NCBI GenBank assembly: GCA_964488555.1
Contig: CAZAUF010000002.1
Span: forward strand, 1 to 64,000
DNA from: UBA2112 sp964488555
GTDB lineage: Bacteria; Patescibacteriota; Saccharimonadia; Saccharimonadales; Saccharimonadaceae
DNA: 64,000 bases
Direction of reading: 5' to 3'
Shown here: in pieces, positions 61,861 to 64,000 of the stretch
Layout of the letters: the number at the start of each line of letters is the position of its first letter
Numbering within the stretch: position 1 is the stretch's first letter
Program-made: the position numbers and the translations under genes
The notes under the pieces: generated by a model
Told to the model about the DNA's origin: nothing
Database searches by the model: none
Seen by the model: only the letters and a program-made list of their open reading frames with translations

Positions 61861-62257
61861 GTGTTAGCTCCTGTATTTTCTGGATTGTTTCATTGGTATC
61901 TCGATGCCACACGGCTTTCATGCCTACACCCTCTGCGGCGTCGCAGTATCTTTGTACATCATCAACGAAAACACATTCCTGAGGCAACACCCCCAGACGA
62001 TTCGCCGTCAATTCATAAATAGCCGGATCGGGCTTCATCGTGCCTGTTTGATAAGAAAGCACCACGTCGTCAAATAACTCTACCTGCCACTTCTCAAACA
62101 GCTCGTCCAACATGTTTCCCCCCGCGTTACTCAACATCCCTATCTTATAGCGTGGTTTCAAATCATCCCGTATGAAGGCAAAAAGCGTTTCGTCAGAACC
62201 GCTCGCATAAATGCTCGTTAGCACGCCAAAACAATCAAAAACAACCGCCTTTATCAT
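61853..62257 (-). CDS. HAD-family hydrolase
   Basis: A 134-residue haloacid-dehalogenase-type phosphatase, shorter than typical because the cap domain is missing. Motif I is VVFDCFGVLTS, motif II MLSNAGG, motif III Lys in GTMKPDPAIYE, and motif IV CVFVDDVQRYCDAAE. The second Asp of DxD is Phe, which may alter catalysis. The start at 62257 lies six bases after TGC-TATACT, so it is leaderless. First gene of a HAD-mutM-holA run. Confidence 0.85.
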   Translation of the reverse strand: MIKAVVFDCFGVLTSIYASGSDETLFAFIRDDLKPRYKIGMLSNAGGNMLDELFEKWQVELFDDVVLSYQTGTMKPDPAIYELTANRLGVLPQECVFVDDVQRYCDAAEGVGMKAVWHRDTNETIQKIQELTRA

Positions 62258-62298
62258 GCTTTTAGTATAGCAGTTACTACTGTTATACACTCACCGGT

Positions 62299-62913
62299 CT
62301 ACGAATTCAGACCAACCGCCCGGACTAATTCGGCATATTGAGGGATTTGTACTTGGAATAGTCGAGTCACCTGAGTGAGATTCGCTCTGAGGGATCCTCG
62401 CGAACCGGCGCATGTCGTTGTCCAGAGTTTTTGCACGGTATTGTCGCCTTGCATTACTTCAAATTCGTACAGATAACCGGTCGCACAGACACCCCTCGTA
62501 TCGTTTGCATCCTCGCTAAGCGGTGTACCCTCCATCAAGTTAGCGCGGCTAAGCGCGTGCACAAACTGCGTGTATGCCTGGCTTGTATTGCGCAGTTGCT
62601 CGCTATCGACTTCTTCTCGACCATAACCTGAAGCAGTTGTCATATTGCGACTGTCGGGACTGATGGTAATGGTATAGCTACGGAAATTTTCATCTGCTAC
62701 AAGCGGTCCACGGACCGACATGCGAACACTCCGATTCGACTGTGTTTCGACGAGAGCTTGTTTGCCGGTGTTAGCAGGTGTCTGCGTCGGCTCCGACGCA
62801 TCACCCCCGCTGAAAATCATCCGTCCAAGCGAAACAAGGGCCGCGATCGCAAGCACGACAATAATCAGGACGAGGATGACAGGAATCAACCGCTGCAGTC
62901 CACTTCTGTTCAT
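62299..62913 (-). CDS. Membrane-anchored protein of unknown function
   Basis: A 204-residue protein with an N-terminal transmembrane helix (LIPVILVLIIVVLAIAALVSL) and an extracytoplasmic beta-rich domain with two Cys (RGVCATGYLYEFEVM and WTTTCAGSRGS), likely a disulfide. I do not recognise the family. Promoter evidence is complete: TTGACA-N17-TAAAAT, six bases before the ATG. Confidence 0.7.
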   Translation of the reverse strand: MNRSGLQRLIPVILVLIIVVLAIAALVSLGRMIFSGGDASEPTQTPANTGKQALVETQSNRSVRMSVRGPLVADENFRSYTITISPDSRNMTTASGYGREEVDSEQLRNTSQAYTQFVHALSRANLMEGTPLSEDANDTRGVCATGYLYEFEVMQGDNTVQKLWTTTCAGSRGSLRANLTQVTRLFQVQIPQYAELVRAVGLNS

Positions 62914-62919
62914 GTATTT

Positions 62920-62948
62920 ATTTTATAACTTTTGTGTAGTATTGTCAA
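62920..62948 (-). promoter_or_regulatory. Full consensus promoter with leaderless start
   Basis: TTGACA (62948-62943), 17 bases, TAAAAT (62925-62920), six bases, ATG (62913). With both boxes present at ideal spacing, the start codon falls at the predicted +1. Confidence 0.8.
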
Positions 62949-62963
62949 TTTTATCAGCAATTT

Positions 62964-63398
62964 TTAGTGCTTCGTACTGCCAAAACCACCCTCGCCGCGC
63001 TCTGTGTTGTCTAGCACGTCTCTCTCTTGCCATGTCACTTGCTCATAGCGTGCAACTATCATTTGCGCTATACGCATGCCAGGCTCTACGACAAACGGCT
63101 CCGTGCTTAGATTAATCATCAACACCCCTACTTCGCCCCTATAATCTGCGTCTACTGTACCGATGCCATTTACCATGGTAATACCATGCTTGATACTCAG
63201 CCCACTTCGTGCACGTATCTGCGCTTCATATCCGACCGGCAAAGCCACGGCAATACCTGTCGGAATCATTCGTCGTTCCATCGGCGCGAGTGTTACCGGT
63301 TCATCCAGGCAGGCATGCAGATCCATGCCAGCTGCCTGTGCTGTCTGGTATTCCGGCAAAATAGCACTGTCTTTTAGTTTTTTTATGTGCACATTCAC
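62964..63398 (-). CDS. dut: dUTP diphosphatase
   Basis: A 144-residue trimeric dUTPase removing dUTP to prevent uracil misincorporation. Motifs in order: AGMDLHA, ARSGLSIKHG, GIGTVDADYRGEVGVLMIN, PGMRIAQMIV, and the C-terminal RGEGGFGSTKH (motif 5) are complete. It follows polA within a few bases. Confidence 0.97.
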   Translation of the reverse strand: MNVHIKKLKDSAILPEYQTAQAAGMDLHACLDEPVTLAPMERRMIPTGIAVALPVGYEAQIRARSGLSIKHGITMVNGIGTVDADYRGEVGVLMINLSTEPFVVEPGMRIAQMIVARYEQVTWQERDVLDNTERGEGGFGSTKH

Positions 63399-64000
63399 CT
63401 ACAGTTCGCCCCAGTTCTTGCCAATGGTCACGTCGACTTTGAGCTTAATCGGTAGCTCGGGCGCGATGTTTTCCATCGTTTCTTTCAGAATCTTGCTTAC
63501 TTTTTCGGCATTTTCTTTTGGACACTCCACGAGCACGCTGTCATGAATCTGAAGGATTTGCTCGCCGAGACCAGCGATTTTTTCCTCGATCTGCAGCATG
63601 GCAAGTTTCATCAAATCGGCTTCAGTGCCTTGAATCGGCATGTTCGCCGCCTGACGTTTTGCCCCTTCGCGTACCATGAAGTTACTGCTGTTCACGTCTG
63701 GCGTCGGACGACGACGTCCGTAGTATGTTTCTACGAAACCTTCTGTCTTTGCTTTTTCAAGCGTAGCGTCGATATAGCGACGAATCGGTGCTCGTAGTTC
63801 GAAGTAATGATCGATGTACTTTTTTGCTTCGAGCACGCTCATACCGGTCGCCACCGACAGTCCGTGCGGACTCATGCCGTAAAGCACGCCAAAATTAATA
63901 ACTTTGGCATCACGCCGCTGTGCTTTTGTCACCTCTTCCATCGGTATACCATTGGCATCAGCCGCTGTCTTGGTGTGGATATCAATGTCACCGTTAAAGT
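63399..64000 (-). CDS. polA: DNA polymerase I (C-terminal part; 5' beyond window)
   Basis: The frame continues to the right window edge. Visible are the end of motif A-to-B region (GDIDIHTKTAADANGIP), the O-helix motif B (RRDAKVINFGVLYGMSPHGLS), a QAANMPIQGTEADLMKLAMLQIEE segment and motif C LQIHDSVLVECPKE with the catalytic Asp. The residue aligned with E. coli F762 is Phe (INFG), so it should discriminate against dideoxynucleotides. A YFELRAPIRRYIDATLEKAKTEGFVETYYGRRR text is typical of family A. Confidence 0.97.
   Translation of the reverse strand, partial: FNGDIDIHTKTAADANGIPMEEVTKAQRRDAKVINFGVLYGMSPHGLSVATGMSVLEAKKYIDHYFELRAPIRRYIDATLEKAKTEGFVETYYGRRRPTPDVNSSNFMVREGAKRQAANMPIQGTEADLMKLAMLQIEEKIAGLGEQILQIHDSVLVECPKENAEKVSKILKETMENIAPELPIKLKVDVTIGKNWGEL

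Noticed and set aside
1..64000. UGA recoded as glycine, as in Gracilibacteria/Absconditabacteria
   Set aside because: Conserved genes are complete with TGA functioning only as a stop.
1..64000. CRISPR array
   Set aside because: No regularly spaced direct repeats were seen.

Overview
The window looks like part of a small, gene-dense genome of the Patescibacteria (CPR), most likely a Saccharibacteria (TM7)-type organism. This rests on three things: tightly packed housekeeping genes, a single Gram-positive-style type IV pilus locus, and singleton genes that resemble actinobacterial proteins. TGA is used as a normal stop. A run of 10 N at 39163-39172 shows this is a scaffold. The lineage call is inference from gene content, not from a marker tree.

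Layout: 1-5.0 kb holds the 3' part of a proline-rich surface protein, superoxide dismutase, an envelope foldase-like protein, a bPH2 protein, tRNA-Arg(CCT), ndk and uppP. 5.0-20.4 kb holds a Xer recombinase and then one long minus-strand type IV pilus operon: pilM-N-O, a small membrane protein, pilB-T-C, pilA, pilD and four prepilin/PilX-like genes, preceded by a VWA protein and a repeat protein. 20.4-27.5 kb holds thymidine kinase, a LiaF-like protein, an isolated acyl-CoA dehydrogenase, membrane proteins, a PQQ-type sugar dehydrogenase, and an Hsp20 gene with a perfect CIRCE operator. 27.5-32.3 kb is a prkA-yeaH-spoVR operon. 33.7-41.1 kb mixes an orphan Mpa/ARC proteasomal ATPase (ending GQYL), an AurF-like di-iron protein, ychF, and a sortase overlapping a large secreted proline-rich protein. 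41.2-53 kb is translation and nucleic-acid housekeeping: tlyA, a 2H phosphoesterase, efp, rpsR-ssb-rpsF, ftsK, RNase J, a family-4 UDG lacking its Fe-S cysteines, and pnp. 53-64 kb holds a YfiH protein, a protein mannosyltransferase, rpsO, truB, a PIG-L deacetylase, a degenerate DHH-like protein, rpsT, holA, mutM, a HAD hydrolase, dut and the 3' part of polA.

The main cross-cutting observation concerns promoters. At least 16 genes have a -10 hexamer (TANNNT) followed by exactly 6-7 nt and then ATG/GTG, with no Shine-Dalgarno sequence. This is what leaderless mRNAs look like. At truB/PIG-L one palindromic AGTATACT appears to serve as the -10 for both divergent leaderless genes. In contrast, the GC-richer, possibly transferred genes (acyl-CoA dehydrogenase, Mpa/ARC, sortase locus, and the unknown genes at 44.2 and 53.2 kb) have clear Shine-Dalgarno sites and mostly carry their own hairpin. 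A 185-bp intergenic element at 57551-57735 with 16-bp terminal inverted repeats and several internal hairpins is a candidate structured RNA or miniature mobile element.
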